Shown here in pieces: positions 43,305 to 47,140 of a stretch of DNA of 47,140 nt. The position numbers were made by a program, and so were the translations under genes. The stretch is from assembly GCF_900659615.1 (NCBI RefSeq), contig NZ_CAACUY010000055.1:1-47140 (forward strand), given 5' to 3'. A model generated the notes under the pieces. That model was not told the origin of the DNA, did no database searches, and was given only the letters and a program-made list of their open reading frames with translations. Origin of the DNA: Actinomadura fibrosa (GTDB lineage: Bacteria; Actinomycetota; Actinomycetes; Streptosporangiales; Streptosporangiaceae). The number at the start of each line of letters is the position of its first letter. The stretch's first letter is position 1.

Positions 43305-43997
43305 TCAGAGCCCGTCCTTCGGGCCGTAGGCGGCGGCGATCTCTTCGGAGCCGGCCCAGCGGCTGTAGGTGGGCGACTGCGGCCAGCCTTCGGGCGAGTC
43401 CTGCCACTCCTCCTGGCGCCCGTACGGCAGGAGGTCGATGAGGGGGAAGGTGTGGCTGAGCTGCTCGGTGCCCCGCCCGCTGGTGTGCCAGGTGCGGTAG
43501 ACGGTGTCGCCGTCGCGGAGGAAGACGTTGACGGCGAAGCCGCCGCCGGGCGGGGCGCCCACGTCGGTGCCGAACGGGCTGTCGGCGGTGGAATACCAGG
43601 TCATCTTGTTCCCGACCCGTCGCTTGTACGCGAGGGCCTCGTCGATCGGGCCCTGGGTGACGATGACGAACCTGGCGTCGTAGGCGTCCAGGAACTCCAG
43701 CCGGGTGAACTGGGACGTGAAGCCCGTGCAGCCTGGGCACTGCCACGTCTCGCCTGGGAACCACATGTGGTTGTAGACGATGAGCTGGGGCCTGCCCTCG
43801 AAGATGTCGGCCAGCCGGACCGGTCCGTCCGCGCCTTCGAGGGTGTAGTCGGGCATCTCGACCATCGGCATCCGGCGGCGCTGGGCGGCGATCGCGTCGA
43901 GTTCGCGGGTCGCGGCCTTCTCCCGGGCGCGCAGCTCGTCGAGCCGGCGTCGCCAGGTCTCGGCGTCGACGACGGGCGGTAGTGCCTTGGCGGTCAT
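43305..43997 (-). CDS. DUF899 family thioredoxin-like protein
   Basis: 230 residues from ATG 43997 (GGAGGAG immediately upstream). The family pattern is clear: an EKAATRELDAIAAQRRRMPM helix, LIVYNHMWFPGE, CPGCTGFTSQF (CxxC within a thioredoxin-like strand-helix), and SPFGTDVGAPPGGGFAVNVF. The C-terminus has WAGSEEIAAAYG. Function is unproven; a redox role is inferred from the fold. The gap 43064-43304 holds nothing recognisable. Confidence 0.9.
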   Translation of the reverse strand: MTAKALPPVVDAETWRRRLDELRAREKAATRELDAIAAQRRRMPMVEMPDYTLEGADGPVRLADIFEGRPQLIVYNHMWFPGETWQCPGCTGFTSQFTRLEFLDAYDARFVIVTQGPIDEALAYKRRVGNKMTWYSTADSPFGTDVGAPPGGGFAVNVFLRDGDTVYRTWHTSGRGTEQLSHTFPLIDLLPYGRQEEWQDSPEGWPQSPTYSRWAGSEEIAAAYGPKDGL

Positions 43998-44402
43998 GGG
44001 CTCCTCCATGGTTCGCGGGTCCGCGAGTACGGACCATGGCCGTCCGCGAAACTCATCGCGCGGCCCGGGGCGGGTGGCACGCGACACTGACACGCATCGA
44101 TGATTACTCTCTGTAACTGCATGGATACGTTTGCCGCGATGCGGGCCCGGTCATATGTCGGGTGGCCGACTCGGCGTCCACCGAGCATGAAGGTCCCGGT
44201 CAGCCGCTTGCCCCGGCCACGGGGGCGCTCGCCGCGGCGTTCGCTCCGTCGCTCTCGTCGCGAAGCGGCGGCCGGCCGAGCCGGTCCCCCTTCGTGACAT
44301 CGCGTTACCTGCCGGCGGCGGCGCCCTGTGACGGCTGCTCCCGCGCAGTCGGACGGCCGGTCGTGACGGGCGATCGCTCGATCTCGTGAAGGGAGAGTCG
44401 GC
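43998..44402. other. Divergent intergenic region without recognisable gene
   Basis: About 400 bp between the DUF899 and flavoprotein starts. Several short open frames are present, but none has a good ribosome binding site or coding look. GGGAGAG at 44392 serves the downstream gene. Confidence 0.45.
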
Positions 44403-45581
44403 ATGGGGGTGCTCGGGGCCGGTGGCGAGCGGCGGATCTGGGACGTCGTGGTCGTGGGCGCGGGTCCGGCCGGTGCCAGCGCGGCGCGGGTCGCGGCCGG
44501 GGCGGGGTGCAGCGTGCTGCTGCTGGAGCGGGCCGTGATGCCGCGTTACAAGACGTGCGGCGGCGGTCTGATCGGGCACTCGCAGACCGCGCTCCCGCCC
44601 GGCCTGAACCTCAAGGTGTACGAGACGATCGGCTCCTTCACCTTCAGCCACGTGGGGCGGCGGCAGCGGTCGCTCGCCTCGTCCGGGCGGCGGCCGTGCC
44701 TGATGGTGTTCCGGGACGAGCTGGACGCCGCGCTGGCCGAGGCCGCCGCCGGCGCGGGCGCCGAGGTCCGCGACGGGGTCTCGGTGACGGGGCTCGCCGA
44801 GGACGGCCTGGTGACCGTGCGGACCTCCGCCGGGCCGGTGCGCGCGCGGGCGCTGGTCGGGGCCGACGGCAGCGCGAGCCGGATCGCCCGGCACGTCGGG
44901 GTGCGCTACGAGCAGACGGATTTGGCGCTGGAGGTGGAGGTGCCGGTCGGCGCCCGGGCCGCCGAGGGCTGGCGCGGGACGGCGGCGTTCGAGTGGGGGC
45001 CGCTGCCCGGCTCGTTCGGCTGGGTGTTCCCGAAGGCGGGGATCTGCACCGCCGGTGTGGTCGCCGCGCGCGGCCAGGGCGAGGCCACCCGCGCGTACCT
45101 GGGCGAGTTCCTGGCGCGGCAGGGGCTGGACGGCGAGACGCCGGTGCGCGACACCGGGCACCTGACCCGGTGCCGCCATCCGGAGTCGCCGCTGACCCGG
45201 GGCCGGGTCGTGGTGGCGGGGGACGCGGCGGGGCTGTGCGATCCCTGGTCGCGAGAGGGCATCTCGTTCGCGCTGCGCTCGGGGATGTGGGCCGGGGAGG
45301 CGGCGGCGCGGATGGCGGGCGAGGGCACCGCCGGCGCGGAGCAGGCCGGCGCCGAGTACGCCTGGACGGTCCGGTCGAGCCTCGGGGCCGAGATGGCGGC
45401 CTCGCGGCAGGTGATGGACATCTTCGTGCGGCGTCCGGGTGCGGTGCACGGCGCGCTGACCCGGGCGCCGCTGGTGTGGCGGATGTTCGACCGCTACATG
45501 CACGGCGAGGCGACGATCCCGGCGCTGATGGGGCATCCCGCCGCGCGGGCGGCGGTGCGGGCGGCGAACCGCCTGCTGTGA
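44403..45581 (+). CDS. Geranylgeranyl reductase-family FAD-dependent oxidoreductase
   Basis: 392 residues. The N-terminal Rossmann motif is VVVVGAGPAGASAARVAA, then PRYKTCGGGL, a signature of geranylgeranyl reductases. RDELDAAL follows, and the second FAD motif GDAAGLCDPWSREGISFALR is at about 275-295. Family members reduce isoprenoid chains or act as tailoring halogenase/monooxygenase-like flavoproteins. Its position 100 bp before a PKS gene on the same strand suggests either tailoring in that pathway or coincidence. Confidence 0.9.
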   Translation: MGVLGAGGERRIWDVVVVGAGPAGASAARVAAGAGCSVLLLERAVMPRYKTCGGGLIGHSQTALPPGLNLKVYETIGSFTFSHVGRRQRSLASSGRRPCLMVFRDELDAALAEAAAGAGAEVRDGVSVTGLAEDGLVTVRTSAGPVRARALVGADGSASRIARHVGVRYEQTDLALEVEVPVGARAAEGWRGTAAFEWGPLPGSFGWVFPKAGICTAGVVAARGQGEATRAYLGEFLARQGLDGETPVRDTGHLTRCRHPESPLTRGRVVVAGDAAGLCDPWSREGISFALRSGMWAGEAAARMAGEGTAGAEQAGAEYAWTVRSSLGAEMAASRQVMDIFVRRPGAVHGALTRAPLVWRMFDRYMHGEATIPALMGHPAARAAVRAANRLL

Positions 45582-45680
45582 GTGAAGACCTGTAAGCGGG
45601 GACGCGGCCCCGGCGCCTCGGCGGCCGCCTCCGGTGCCGCCGTTCCCAGATGAGACACGCAGCGAGAAAGGACTTGTCGG

Positions 45681-47140
<1,460 letters not shown>

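Overview
The window is high-GC DNA from an actinomycete, most likely a filamentous one. Evidence: chaplin repeats, a SARP-type regulator, a DUF5753 XRE regulator, a DUF574-type methyltransferase and a type I polyketide synthase (PKS) at the right edge. I would guess Actinomadura/Thermomonosporaceae, but this is inference from gene content; no rRNA or other marker is present.

Layout. 1-4356: chromosomal genes on the minus strand (a multi-chaplin surface protein running off the left edge, a small secreted or anchored protein, an M20 peptidase). 4440-4525: tRNA-Leu(GAG). About 4515-28975: an island inserted at the tRNA 3' end. The last bases of the tRNA plus its terminator region recur at 25416, partially at 26450, and at 28881, so the island is a tandem series of three att-flanked units of about 20.9, 1.0 and 2.4 kb. 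No integrase gene is visible. 29266-47140: chromosomal genes again (lipoprotein, M20 dipeptidase, GadC-like permease, class II amidotransferase, phosphoketolase, HAD phosphatase, unknown protein, methyltransferase, a truncated SARP regulator facing a truncated Nramp transporter, Mn catalase, DUF899 protein, geranylgeranyl-reductase-like flavoprotein, PKS ketosynthase).

Unit A (4515-25416) holds a complete type I-E CRISPR-Cas system on the minus strand: cas3, cse1, cse2, cas7, cas5, cas6e, cas1, cas2. Array 1 (21 repeats) follows cas2. Array 2 (50 repeats) runs the opposite way from upstream of cas3. A short left array ends at a decayed second cas2. Between that remnant and array 1 lies a 6-kb cargo block: an APH-like kinase, a radical SAM enzyme with a 45-residue putative RiPP precursor, a small protein, a DUF5753 regulator with DUF6879 and a small partner, and an MFS transporter. 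Unit B (25416-26450) is a cas-less miniature of unit A: the same two ends and outward-facing repeats joined through one hybrid palindromic repeat. Unit C (26450-28881) carries a small Cys-pair protein and a three-gene operon (small membrane protein, ECF-type sigma factor, LuxR-type HTH).

The most interesting observation is in the cas3-cse1 gap. Two degenerate CRISPR repeats (19017-19044 and 19066-19093) flank a 21-nt pseudo-spacer and are followed by a strong hairpin terminator. The first 12 nt of the pseudo-spacer match the DNA just upstream of the cse1 ribosome binding site, next to 5'-AA. This has the layout of a crRNA-like RNA that would direct Cascade to repress its own operon (CreR/CreA-type regulation).
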